A program made the position numbers and the translations under genes. Shown piece after piece: positions 54,544 to 64,000 of a DNA stretch of 64,000 bases. How positions within the stretch are numbered: position 1 is the first letter of the stretch; the number at the start of each line of letters is the position of its first letter. The notes below the pieces were generated by a model. The model was not told the DNA's origin. It did no database searches and was given only the letters and a program-made list of their open reading frames with translations. Source of the DNA: Wyeomyia smithii (taxonomy: Eukaryota > Arthropoda > Insecta > Diptera > Culicidae); the NCBI RefSeq assembly GCF_029784165.1, contig NC_073696.1, forward strand, positions 246,879,971-246,943,970, given 5' to 3'.

Positions 54544-55723
54544 TTACTTTCTCCCCGTTGTCAAGTTGAAGAGAATTGAGTTGATCGGTGCATCGTCGTC
54601 GTTCATCAATGGTTGTTTGGCCGTCGCAATGTACATTGACTCCCAAGCATTGAGGAGACCAGTTTTATTGATGCTTTTGATCAGACCCGCCTTATCCCAA
54701 TCGATCTCGTGTTGGTTACTCACTGTATGTGTTGCTACACTGGATTCACTCGTTTTGTTCATTTCTACTGCTCTTCTATGCTCTTTAAGCCGCACTTTAA
54801 CTTTTCTTCGTGTTTGCCCGATATATACCGCGTCGCAGTCTTTGCACGGTATTTTATAAATTCCAGCTTGTTCGTCTTGTGGAACTTTGTCCTTCAGGTT
54901 AACCAGAAGTTCACGTAAAGTGTTAACGCTTTTATGTGCAATATTTATTCCATATCTGCGGAGGGTATGCTTCAGTGGATTCGTGATGGTAGGGTAAAAC
55001 GGGAGGCTGACTCTTCGAATCTCCTCATTTTCCGGTATTAAAGTGGTAGCGTCTCGTCTGTGTTTCTTTCTTTCGTGCTTACGGAGGATTTTGTCGACGA
55101 ACTGTTTGTCGTACCCGTTCAATTCGGCTGCTTTATATATTGTTTCTTTTTCTGCTAAAAACTCTTGTTCTTCCATCGGTATGTTGAAGATGCGATGGGC
55201 CATGGAATGAAAAGCGGCCTGTTTTTGACCACCGAAATGGTTCGAGTCAGCTGTGATGTAACGATCTGTTGAAGTTGGCTTTCGATAGATTCCAAATTTT
55301 AGCTTATTGTTATCCTTCCGTGTAATAAGTAAATCAAGGAAAGGAAGTTTCCCTTCGACTTCTTTTTCAACCGTGAACTTGATTGTGGTGTGCCGTGAGT
55401 TAAGAAAGTCGAGAGTTTGTGTTAGCGTGCGTTCCTTCACCAAAGCAAAAATGTCATCCACATACCGTTTCCATATCCGAGGGAAGAGTTTATTTCCTTC
55501 AGCTTCAACCTCGAAATTGGACATGAAAATTTCGGCTAACAGTGGAGACAATTTACTACCCATACTTAGACCGAAGACCTGTTTATAAATTTTTCCTCTG
55601 AACATAAACAAATTTTGTTTCATACATAATTCGGCCACTGACATATAGGCCTCAATGTGATTTGGGGGGGCACGGTAACGTTCTAGGTGTGTGCGCAAGT
55701 ATTTTATGGCTTCATTCACAGGT
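54544..55723 (-). pseudogene. PLE2 5'-truncated polyprotein copy in left arm
   Basis: The open frame equals the last ~390 residues of the forward protein: PVNEAIKYLRTHLERYRAPP, the catalytic RYVDD, and the whole GIY-YIG domain. It differs from it at few positions (for example RRDATTL for RRDTTTL). It lacks the N-terminal third, so it is incomplete although it has no stops. Confidence 0.88.
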
Positions 55724-57924
55724 CCATCGCAGAAGAAAAGTTGTACTCGCTGCATTTACAGTTGCTTAAGCTGGTTGAATACCATACCGCGGCAGAATGT
55801 ATTGTGTTTGGATGTATGGAGAAGAGAAAAAAGTGTTGGCAACAAGTGCTATGTGGTGTGCAAAGAAATTTGCGCAAACGCGTTAAACTAACAAAGCAGA
55901 GGCACCGAAAAAAGCTACATTGCCTAGCACGTACGCAAAAGGAAGAAGAAAAAACAACCCGATCCCCGCAGATGATCGATAATTTTGTGATTAATCTCTC
56001 GTCCATACAATTCACTCGCGAAGAGCTACATTTGCTTAACAAGGGGCTAAATTTCGCAATTTTACCCGCTAGTGCACCAATAGCCGATGTAGTGAATAAT
56101 ATTGAAAGTGCCATTCAGTACCAGTGTCACTCGATGAAATCCGCGGTTCGCCTTGACGTAGAAAAATGCATTTCCCACTCAATAAATAGTCAAAACAGAT
56201 CTAGAAATATTGATTTTGATACGTGGTGCGTGGTACGAAGGTTGAAGTCCCGTAAAGTGGTTTACTCCCGTGCGGACAAAGGAAACGCGATCGTAATTAT
56301 GGACTACTCAGACTACGATTCACGTGTCTCCGACATGATAAATTCGGGTCCGTACGAGGAATGTAAGTATAAAAACGGAAAACCAAGAGATCCACTAAAC
56401 ACTATGGTAGAACAGGCAAATATTACTAGGCGACAAGTAGCACACCTGATGGGAGAGGAGAAGTTGGATAGAAAACTACATGTTCTGAATCCTAAAGTAG
56501 CATCCCTCTACTGCCTACCAAAAGTCCATAAAAACCCGTTAGCCATGCGGCCTATTTCGTCCAATATCTGCACACCCACTGAAAAAATGGCTGCATGGCT
56601 GGTAGATGAGCTGAGAAAGTACCCGGTGACACAGGGGAAAAGCGTAAAAAACCCCGTAGAATTGGTTAAGCAGGTGGAGAATCTGGAAATCCGTAGGGGG
56701 GAAATCCTAGTATCCTTCGATGTGACTGCCCTGTTCCCAAGTGTACCTGTGAATGAAGCCATAAAATACTTGCGCACACACCTAGAACGTTACCGTGCCC
56801 CCCCAAATCACATTGAGGCCTATATGTCAGTGGCCGAATTATGTATGAAACAAAATTTGTTTATGTTCAGAGGAAAAATTTATAAACAGGTCTTCGGTCT
56901 AAGTATGGGTAGTAAATTGTCTCCACTGTTAGCCGAAATTTTCATGTCCAATTTCGAGGTTGAAGCTGAAGGAAATAAACTCTTCCCTCGGATATGGAAA
57001 CGGTATGTGGATGACATTTTTGCTTTGGTGAAGGAACGCACGCTAACACAAACTCTCGACTTTCTTAACTCACGGCACACCACAATCAAGTTCACGGTTG
57101 AAAAAGAAGTCGAAGGGAAACTTCCTTTCCTTGATTTACTTATTACACGGAAGGATAACAATAAGCTAAAATTTGGAATCTATCGAAAGCCAACTTCAAC
57201 AGATCGTTACATCACAGCTGACTCGAACCATTTCGGTGGTCAAAAACAGGCCGCTTTTCATTCCATGGCCCATCGCATCTTCAACATACCGATGGAAGAA
57301 CAAGAGTTTTTAGCAGAAAAAGAAACAATATATAAAGCAGCCGAATTGAACGGGTACGACAAACAGTTCGTCGACAAAATCCTCCGTAAGCACGAAAGAA
57401 AGAAACACAGACGAGACACTACCACTTTAATACCGGAAAATGAGGAGATTCGAAGAGTCAGCCTCCCGTTTTACCCTACCATCACGAATCCACTGAAGCA
57501 TACCCTCCGCAGATATGGAATAAATATTGCACATAAAAGCGTTAACACTTTACGTGAACTTCTGGTTAACCTGAAGGACAAAGTTCCACAAGACGAACAA
57601 GCTGGAATTTATAAAATACCGTGCAAAGACTGCGACGCGGTATATATCGGGCAAACACGAAGAAAAGTTAAAGTGCGGCTTAAAGAGCATAGAAGAGCAG
57701 TAGAAATGAACAAAACGAGTGAATCCAGTGTAGCAACACATACAGTGAGTAACCAACACGAGATCGATTGGGATAAGGCGGGTCTGATCAAAAGCATCAA
57801 TAAAACTGGTCTCCTCAATGCTTGGGAGTCAATGTACATTGCGACGGCCAAACAACCATTGATGAACGACGACGATGCACCGATCAACTCAATTCTCTTC
57901 AACTTGACAACGGGGAGAAAGTAA
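55687..57924 (+). CDS. Penelope-type reverse transcriptase with GIY-YIG nuclease
   Basis: The 745-codon frame has no stop. The protein copies RNA into DNA and cuts the target DNA with its GIY-YIG domain. Residues 1-12 come from the inverted arm, so the natural start is uncertain: an internal Met such as that of MEKRKKCWQQV (55816) may be used, or the true 5' end is lost. A basic N-terminal region comes first. The reverse transcriptase core follows: VYSRADKGNAIVIMD, YCLPKVHKNPLAMRPISSN, ILVSFDVTALFPSV (first Asp), GLSMGSKLSPLLAEIFM and KRYVDDIFALV (YVDD at 440-443). A linker leads to the GIY-YIG domain with GIY at 640-642, CKDCDAVYIG (YIG at 653-655) and a downstream KEHRRAVEM block. All key motifs seem intact. 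Confidence 0.93.
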   Translation: MCAQVFYGFIHRSIAEEKLYSLHLQLLKLVEYHTAAECIVFGCMEKRKKCWQQVLCGVQRNLRKRVKLTKQRHRKKLHCLARTQKEEEKTTRSPQMIDNFVINLSSIQFTREELHLLNKGLNFAILPASAPIADVVNNIESAIQYQCHSMKSAVRLDVEKCISHSINSQNRSRNIDFDTWCVVRRLKSRKVVYSRADKGNAIVIMDYSDYDSRVSDMINSGPYEECKYKNGKPRDPLNTMVEQANITRRQVAHLMGEEKLDRKLHVLNPKVASLYCLPKVHKNPLAMRPISSNICTPTEKMAAWLVDELRKYPVTQGKSVKNPVELVKQVENLEIRRGEILVSFDVTALFPSVPVNEAIKYLRTHLERYRAPPNHIEAYMSVAELCMKQNLFMFRGKIYKQVFGLSMGSKLSPLLAEIFMSNFEVEAEGNKLFPRIWKRYVDDIFALVKERTLTQTLDFLNSRHTTIKFTVEKEVEGKLPFLDLLITRKDNNKLKFGIYRKPTSTDRYITADSNHFGGQKQAAFHSMAHRIFNIPMEEQEFLAEKETIYKAAELNGYDKQFVDKILRKHERKKHRRDTTTLIPENEEIRRVSLPFYPTITNPLKHTLRRYGINIAHKSVNTLRELLVNLKDKVPQDEQAGIYKIPCKDCDAVYIGQTRRKVKVRLKEHRRAVEMNKTSESSVATHTVSNQHEIDWDKAGLIKSINKTGLLNAWESMYIATAKQPLMNDDDAPINSILFNLTTGRK

Positions 57925-58127
57925 TCTCCAGCTCACTCTCTTCGACGCGTGCGATATAACGTACGAGAATTTTAACCAGTTGGACATGGGATCTCGTCCT
58001 GTCGATGGGCAATATGTAGCCCGAAACCGGTAGACGAAAGGTAATTATTATATTATCCTTTTATATCTGTAAGAGCAATAAGTGTCTTGTCTGATCACTC
58101 GTCGTGTTCCGTCTGTGTTCGCGATTA
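56745..58127 (+). repeat. PLE2 right inverted arm
   Basis: Forward copy complementary to 54341-55723, of identical length. It contains the C-terminal part of the gene and the 3' UTR. Confidence 0.93.
57994..58037 (+). ncRNA. Hammerhead-ribozyme-like motif, PLE2 right arm
   Basis: Stem I TCGTC (57994-57998) is followed by core CTGTCGA, a spacer T and stem II GGGC/GCCC around aatatgta. Then come GAAA (58023-58026), the self-complementary stem III ACCGGT, an unpaired A and the stem I partner GACGA (58033-58037). Compared with the consensus CUGANGA only A6 differs (U). The palindromic stem III suggests that two copies would pair, as known for Penelope hammerheads. Cleavage activity is not certain. 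Confidence 0.65.
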
Positions 58128-58400
58128 CCCATCACATCCCCTTTCTCCAAGCAGAACTCTAGGGTACCTCTTCTGACTCTCTCCTAACATAAATAAGTTC
58201 CTCTTATAATACACTAGTCTGAGTAACTTATGAAAGCTCTCTACAGGGAATTGTAATAAGGCGATATTGGTAGGATGGGAAGAGGCCCGGTATAGTTGAG
58301 CAGCAGTAAGCATGAAACTAAAGTGTAAAACTCACACACAAGCAGGGATATAAATGATAAGCGTATCGCATACTTCAATATTGTTAATAATATAAAGTTC
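58128..58400 (+). repeat. tRNA-headed repeat, left copy (3' part)
   Basis: Continuation of 54112-54300 beyond the PLE2 insertion. The inverted counterpart is about 58860-59490: landmarks aagcagaactctagggtac, ccctgtagag in reverse, and acacacaagcagggatat against atccgtgcttgtgtgtg. The first 12 bases repeat the PLE2 target duplication. Confidence 0.65.
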
Positions 58401-58567
58401 GGAGTACAGAAAACACCTGGGCAGTATCACAAAAGACCAAATGTCTCTGGCCCTATAGGATTATCTGGGCAAATTTTCAGCTAAATCAATTCACAATCAG
58501 GCTTGCAATTGGTCACTGCAAAACAATTATTCACTGCGATAACTGTTTTCTTCTGACGGTGGCAAGG

Positions 58568-58805
58568 CTTACTTACTTACTTATTTTACTTTGTTGGCCA
58601 ACGGGCCATTTACTGGTCTAAGGTCGAACGAATTAGAGATGTCCAGCTTTTTCTGTCTTGGGCAGCCACCAGCACCACACCGCGTACATTCATCGAGTGC
58701 GAGGCCCACCATGGCGTCCACGGCCACTTCCGGATGCTCTGCTGCAGTCCATCTAACGTTTTTTTTTCCTCTGTGTGGACTCATCACTGCGACCAGAGAC
58801 ATATT
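58568..58805 (-). mobile_element. Probable RTE-type 3' end fragment
   Basis: On the reverse strand it ends in aaagtaaaataagtaagtaa, like the tail of RTE1. The 73-codon frame before it (RPVNGPLANKVK at the end) has no domain I recognise. It separates the two inverted tRNA-headed repeats. Confidence 0.4.
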
Positions 58806-58859
58806 GATCTATTGTGATATTGCCCAGGTGTTTCCTGTACTCCGCACTTCATATTATTG

Positions 58860-59625
58860 GCAGTATCACTATTGAAGTGAATGATACGCTTTTTTTATAT
58901 ATCCGTGCTTGTGTGTGAGAGTACCCTTTCATTTCAAGCTTACTGCTCTACTATACAGAGCCTCTTTTCTGTCCTACCAATATCGCCAAATTACAATTCC
59001 CTGAACTGAGGCTACACCTAACGTTCCTCTCTGACCAGGTTTATTCTAAGAGGGACTTATTATGTCAAGAAGAAGGAGTCTTATCGAAACCTCGTTCCTC
59101 GTGCCAATATCGCCAATTACAATTCCCTGTAGAGAGTTAATATTTCTGAAATCAGTTTTATTATAAGAAGGACTTATTTTGTCAAGAGGAAGGAGTCTTA
59201 TCGAACCTCGTTCCTCCTACCAACACCGCGTCACAATCACAATTCCCTGAAGAGGCACTCAATGCTTCACCTCTGGTCAGGTTTATTATAAGTAGGACTT
59301 ATATTTTTGTCAAGAGGAAGGAGTCTTATCGAAACCTCGTTCCTCCAGCCAAGACCGCGTCATAATTACAATTCCCTGAAGAGAACTATCATACGTTACT
59401 CAGAACAGTTTTATTATAAGAGGGACTTTTTTGTTAGGATGCAAGTCAGCAAGGGTACAATAGAATTCAGCTTGAAGGAAGGGTATGTAGTGGAGAGCCT
59501 GAGAATGAACCCATGTTAAAGTCCTTTGACAACCAAATGGCCTGATTCTACTAAGATTCGAACCCACGACCACTCGCTTATCAAAGCGGACTCTGTAACC
59601 TTGCGGCTACGAAGCTCCCTTCAAT
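58860..59625 (-). repeat. tRNA-headed repeat, right copy with ~120 bp tandem units
   Basis: On the reverse strand it starts with agccgcaaggttacagag, a B-box-like gggttcgaatc and the body shared with the left copy. Within it a unit with ttattataagagggactt, gaaggagtcttatcgaa, acctcgttcctcc and acaattccctg is repeated about four times (starts near 59037, 59154, 59278 and 59405; spacing 117-127 bp). The left copy has about one such unit. Confidence 0.7.
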
Positions 59626-59629
59626 CTAA

Positions 59630-60715
59630 CGTTACGAACGCGACTGATGTCTCACCAGCTCTTTGCACGCATGATTTCGATCCCTGCAGCGTCATACAGA
59701 TCAGCTCAATTAGTTTCGTTGGGAAACCGTGTTCCAGCATAATCTCGTGTCTTTGCATTTCATCGTATGCTGTCTTAAAATCTACAAACAGATGGTGAGT
59801 ATGCAAGTTATACTCCCGGAACTTATCGAAGATCTGTCGCAGAGTGAAAATTTGATCCGTCGTGGAACACCCCTGTCGAAAACCCACCCGGTATTCGCCG
59901 ACGAAGAATTCCATTAACGGCCTCAATCTAAAGAACAGGTTACGGAAGTTGCCTTGGCTGTTGGCTGAGAAACCATCCTTTCCAGCAACCTAGCCGGTTT
60001 TTAGCTCTCTAATCGTCTTTCTGATCTCCTCTTGTGCTCCACAGCATGTTCGTTGCTCATCTAGCTCCTCGCCGTTGTATATCGTCTAAAAGTGTTCTTT
60101 CCACCTGATTGCAACCGAGAAGCACCGACCCTGTCAGTACACTTCACCGGCTCAGGTAAATCCCTGTTTCTTATTCTGTTGACTGTTTTATAGAATCTCC
60201 GCAAGTCGTTTATAGCAAAGTTGTTTTCTAATCTGGCGAACACCTGTCCCTCGTGCTCACGCTTCTTCCGACTTTGGACTAAATTTTTGGCAGCTCTTGC
60301 CTCCCTGTATCTCGCAGTGAACATGCGGCTCCTGCCACGGTTTTTCTAATTCGTCGCTCTCTGGCACTGAGCATCAAACCAGCTGTTACGCTGTCTTCTA
60401 CGCGTCATACCTACTACCTCTCTCGCAGTCGTTTCAATGGCTTTGTAAATACTTCTCCCACCTTCGCGTTACCTACATCCTGAGGCTGCAGTCTTAGATG
60501 TAGCTGGTAAAATACAGTATTTCATGATTTAGCCACTCGCTCCGAGTCAGACGCTGTTGTACAGCCACGTACGACTCTTACTGCCCAATCAACACACGAC
60601 AAAAGATTCCACTGGGAGTTAGTTACCTGATCTCCGCTAAGGTTACTCTGTCCCGGTAGGCACCTCGTGGAGGTTGGAATAGGAAATGCTGGACAGAGGT
60701 GAATGACCATATTAG
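59630..60715 (-). mobile_element. RTE-clade fragment (RTE4)
   Basis: On the reverse strand it begins with the RTE 5' region near 60715 (attcacctctgtccagca). It then has a linker piece at 60061-60324 (RYREARAAKNLVQSRKKREHEGQVFARLEN) and a reverse transcriptase piece at 59621-59926 (FVGEYRVGFRQGCSTTDQIFTLRQIF; HLFVDFKTAYDEM). The endonuclease and the catalytic GFADD part are absent. It resembles RTE1 and RTE3 more than RTE2. Confidence 0.82.
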
Positions 60716-60719
60716 GCTT

Positions 60720-61660
60720 TTAAGTTTCCCGCCATTTACTTACTTCAGTCGCAAGGCTCGCTGTCTGAATACATTTGTGAAACGAGCTGTCTGAATACAT
60801 TGTGTAAACGAGTACTCACCACCACGAGGTTTTGTTCCTAACCATATTTTGACATTTTTTCTTACGTTGTGGGCGGAGATTCTGGAAATTATTTATTTAT
60901 AGAAATAGGTATGAGTAGACCGAAATGAAACAAAACAACATCGCCAATCGAATGACAATGTGCATCTCTTCTATGTGCGAATGTCAATTGTCAATTCTAT
61001 ATTTACGAGCGAAAGCCCTGTCAAAACAGGGGTCCCGTCTGGATAGGGATAATTTTATCTAAGCCCTTTTTTCTCAAGAAAAACGAGCAAAGTTTGAATT
61101 TTTTCAGCACTTTTTTCATTGCATAAAAGTAGTAACTTTATGAAAGTTCTGTTAATCAACAACAAAAAAAAACACGTTTGTTCATAAGAAATACCAATTA
61201 TTTGTGGAGTGATGGACGTTTCCCCGAAACGCTGTTTTTTTGCAGAGGTTTGCGGTGTTTAGGACCGAGACTCAGCAGATCAACTAAAATCGAACAACTC
61301 TCATTATTTCACTAGTTTTTAAGTGTTCTGGTTATCTGAGCGATCATTTTCGTAAGTATTTTGTTTTCAGTGCAAACGGGAACATTTTTCCCGAAAAAAC
61401 TTGTTGCCCTCAAGGGCTAAAAATTGCATTAATTTTTTTTTCGCAAAGTTAAACTTCGTGTATCAAAAAACGATTATTAAACGACCGGGGAATTTCATAA
61501 CGAACATTTAAAAAAAAAGAAAGATGAAGGAAATCGGTTCAGTAGTGTTACCGCAATCGTAAACACGGAGAAGTCATTTCTTGAGAAACATCATTCCGAG
61601 ATAACGCTTACTTTCTCCCTATGTATGTTGTAAACAATCTACTCCATGTTGAAAGAACTG
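60720..61660. other. No gene recognised
   Basis: AT-rich. It may include the untranslated left part of the mariner remnant that follows, but I could not find its terminal repeat. Confidence 0.45.
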
Positions 61661-62370
61661 AAAATATATGCTTAGTTATTTGTAAAATCATTGTGGTCTG
61701 CATCTAAGCTAGCTAAACAGCTGAAATTGCCCAGAAATACCGTATATCGTGTTATAAAACGGTATAAGCAAACGTTGAAGACGATTTGGAAGCCTCAAGC
61801 TTATCATCCATCGGCCGAAAACATCGTAGTAAGATTTTGAAGTCCATCAAGAGGAATTTGACCAAAAAATTCGGTGCAGCCCATAGTACTTTGAGGAGAA
61901 TCCGACTCCGGAAAGCGATAAAGACAAATCGAGCAAGCAAACAGCCAAACCGGACCATAAAACAGAATATTGTGGCTAAAATCTGTGATCGGAAGCTATA
62001 CGACCAAGTGCTGACCAAGTTCGACGTTTTTGCCGACAAATTGGCAAGAACATTTATGATTTGGCGAGACATTTGCAGCTGTTGTAGCTGAAAAACGAAA
62101 ATTTTCGTTACTAATAGTATAATGACGTTGGAAGTGTACCAAAAAGTGAATCTTCAAAAACGAATTTTGCCATTCATTCGATCCCATGACAATCCAGATT
62201 ACAGCATAGTCGTTAAAGAATAGAATGCAGAGAGAGAGAGGTCCAGTTTGTTCTGAAAGACTTCAACCCACCCAATTGGCCCCAGCTCCGCCCTATTGAG
62301 AAATATTGGGTAATCATGAAGCAAAGACTCAAGGCAAAGGAAAAAGTTGTCAAAGACATCAATCAGATGA
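61660..62370 (+). pseudogene. Mariner transposase remnant (ITmD37E-like)
   Basis: Pieces in several frames: SKLAKQLKLPRNTVYRVIKRYK (about 61710-61770, helix-turn-helix), KKFGAAHSTLRRIRLRKA (second DNA-binding helix), KLYDQVLTKFDVF, then VYQKVNLQKRILPFIRSHDNP (about 62135) and FNPPNWPQLRPIEKYWVIMK (about 62262-62325) with the final catalytic E. The segment expected to hold the second aspartate is deleted after SHDNP. The spacing pattern recalled from complete relatives is DD37E, a mosquito group; that comparison is from memory. Inactive. Confidence 0.75.
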
Positions 62371-62384
62371 AAAGACTAGAGATG

Positions 62385-62670
62385 GTCGGGTTCCGTTTTT
62401 TTTAAACCAATTTCAATACCATTCGAGACTTAAAGCTTCAGGGCAACTTCAACTTGGTACAAAAAATCGACGCCCTAAAAAAATCTCGGGTTCCGGTTTC
62501 ACAAAAATTAAATTTTCGGGTTCGGGTTCGAACGAAAAAAAAGTTTCGAGTTCGGGACGAAGAAGGTGTTCGCTGCCTAATGAGTGGCATTACACGAAAA
62601 GTTCTGGTTCAAAACCGGGACGAATAAGTTTATTCGGTTTTTTTTTTCTTAAAAGTATGAAGAAAATACT
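62385..62670. mobile_element. Probable small element with TCGGGTTCGGG words
   Basis: It begins gagatggtcgggttccg and repeats tcgggttccgg, tcgggttcgggttcg and cgagttcggg over about 250 bp inside the mariner remnant. The word pattern resembles subterminal arrays of small hAT elements. No right terminal repeat or duplication was found. Confidence 0.4.
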
Positions 62671-62948
62671 ACATTTGTGTGAGAAAAGTTTTTGAATTCA
62701 ATGATAAATTACTGAAATACACGCATTTCTTTTTGTTCCAATGCTATTCGAAGCAAGTTTTATTATATCTCTTCATTTGTCTCGCAATTGGCTTGTTTAG
62801 CTATACTAGTGTTTACATATCGATTGACAAAGCTGTGTTTTCTGAGCAAAATGTTATTTTGAGAAAACAATATCGTTGTCCTCTGGTTCAAAATCGTGAA
62901 TTGAAACTACCCGAAATCGTTTAAATGATTTTTTTATTCTTCATTTAA

Positions 62949-63189
62949 GGCCAAATACCGTTTGGCCACAGGTGACCGATTTCGAACCAACACTTCGAAT
63001 TTTCAAGGGCACAAGACTAGGTATCAGTTAATGTGTCACCTATGAAAACGCTATTTCCTGTTTGCTGCGGTGAAGCAAACATAGAATGGCGTTTTCACTG
63101 GGAACGCATCATCTATTTCTCAGTCTTGTGCATCAGAAAATTCTAAGTGGTGGGTTCAAGTCGGCCAAGCCACAAACGGCCGTTTCACC
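62949..63189. mobile_element. 241 bp foldback element
   Basis: The two halves are complementary throughout: ggccaaataccg / cggccgtttcacc, cgaattttc / gaaaattct, gcacaagact / agtcttgtgc, gaaaacgc / gcgttttc, with a centre near 63068 (tttgctgcggtgaagcaaa). TTAA lies on both sides (62945-62948 and 63190-63193), so a TTAA or TTA target is likely. Non-coding. Confidence 0.75.
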
Positions 63190-63193
63190 TTAA

Positions 63194-64000
63194 AAACTAA
63201 AAAATATATATTTCTAAATCAAGTTTTTCTCAGAAAAAGTTTCTCTTTTCGCTGATACATAAAAGTCAGAAATTCGTATACAGCTAAAAAACCAAATTGA
63301 ATAACAATCACATACAATTTCGAACCAATTCATCTTTGTCATGGGCAACTCTTCTTCAGACTCTTCAGACGGCGGATTTCTATCGTACCTAATTTTTCGA
63401 TGTTTATTTCGTGTTTAGCCTGACCTACCACAGAACTAACAAGAGACTAATTAATAAAATATCTCCTAATCTGCTAAGAACGATCCGCTGGTCCCCTGCT
63501 CTACAATTACAGATAGCATTTTCACTGATTACACGAATATTATTACGATACTATTGAAATGTTACGTGAAGGCAAACGCGCCTTGGGGTTTTTTCAGTAC
63601 TCTCCCACCTTTAAAATTTGTCATATTATATTACTGAAATACGTAAGTAAGGTGACATAAATGATATTTTATTGTAATTCTGAGTAGTGATTGGAGTGAT
63701 CGGCGCGGTTGAAATCCCTCGAATAAAGTGCGTGGATAATTTGCTTTTTGCAAAATTACGTAGCCCAACGAAAATGTTTTTATAGAAACGTAAACTTAAA
63801 AAAAATAATGGAAAAACCAGATACCCAGAAAGGCTGAGTAGATAACTTTATCTGTCTACTCCTCAATTATTTTTATGCATTAAAATTAATTCAAAACCTT
63901 CAGAACACATGTTAAAATCGCTGGAGATCTTCTGGCAAAGAGTAAGAATGCTGTTTAATTTGGATCATGAAAACTAGTTGTAAAACAGTACCTTGTCTGG
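63194..64000. other. No gene recognised
   Basis: AT-rich end of the window with no repeat boundary or coding signal I can support. Confidence 0.5.

Larger units (their letters stand above)
54341..55723 (-). repeat. PLE2 left inverted arm
   Basis: Reverse-strand copy of the 3' 1383 bp of the element, starting within the reverse transcriptase at the codons for PVNEAIKYL and including the 3' UTR with its hammerhead-like motif at 54431-54474. Confidence 0.93.
54301..58127 (+). mobile_element. Penelope-like element PLE2, palindromic, near intact
   Basis: From left: a 40 bp extension (54301-54340), an inverted arm (54341-55723), a 1021 bp single-copy spacer (55724-56744) and a forward arm (56745-58127). 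Both arms are 1383 bp with no indels and only rare mismatches. 12 bp duplications flank the whole. The forward strand carries an uninterrupted reverse transcriptase/GIY-YIG frame, and each arm ends in a hammerhead-like motif. This combination suggests a recent insertion. Confidence 0.93.

Noticed and set aside
58960..59440. CRISPR-like or satellite array
   Set aside because: The ~120 bp units are degenerate, few and part of a dispersed inverted repeat; this is a eukaryotic genome.

Overview
This window looks like a piece of a mosquito chromosome, most likely Aedes or another culicine. The case rests on the mixture of elements: Jockey and RTE/JAM1-like LINEs, Penelope-like elements (PLEs), Tc1 and DD37E-type mariners, many small inverted-repeat elements with 2, 3 or 8 bp target duplications, and three tRNA-derived SINE-type families. 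The sequence is AT-rich and eukaryotic. I see no operons, rRNA, functional tRNA, CRISPR or virus-derived gene.

The only host-gene sequence I can support is one 110 bp exon at 32592-32701 (+). It encodes transmembrane helix 3 and most of the DRY motif of an insect D2-like dopamine receptor (Dop2R/GPRDOP3 type), with a good acceptor and donor. If that gene is active, most or all of the rest of the window is its intronic sequence, filled by transposons.

Layout. 252-4117: Jockey copy 1, with its endonuclease region deleted. 7032-10787: three DNA transposons nested inside each other, the innermost a Tc1 element with a DD34E transposase. 12433-13603: an almost complete palindrome with a second small element in one arm. 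14774-19775: a mariner-type small element split by Jockey copy 2, a young insertion with perfect target duplications whose ORF2 is broken by one stop codon. 20661-22190: Penelope remnant (PLE3) carrying a SINE and another small element. 22270-25470: a shattered RTE holding fragments of a hAT transposase, an LTR-element Gag and a small hAT element. 25521-30440: PLE1, a 4.9 kb palindrome. 32592-32701: receptor exon. 34519-37819: complete-length but mutated RTE. 40909-42275: SINE and TATCGATA-rich element. 50490-53900: second RTE family, reverse strand, carrying a tRNA-Val-like SINE. 54112-59625: two inverted tRNA-headed repeats, the left one interrupted by PLE2 (54301-58127), which has an uninterrupted 745-codon reverse transcriptase/GIY-YIG ORF between identical-length inverted arms. 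59630-60715: RTE fragment. 61660-62370: DD37E mariner remnant. 62949-63189: small foldback element.

The strongest points for a second look are the two Penelope palindromes. Each is bounded by a 12 bp target duplication. One carries an 815 bp inverted-repeat element at the same place in both arms. All three Penelope families here have a hammerhead-ribozyme-like fold at the expected place. All family names rest on motifs read by eye; no database search was possible.
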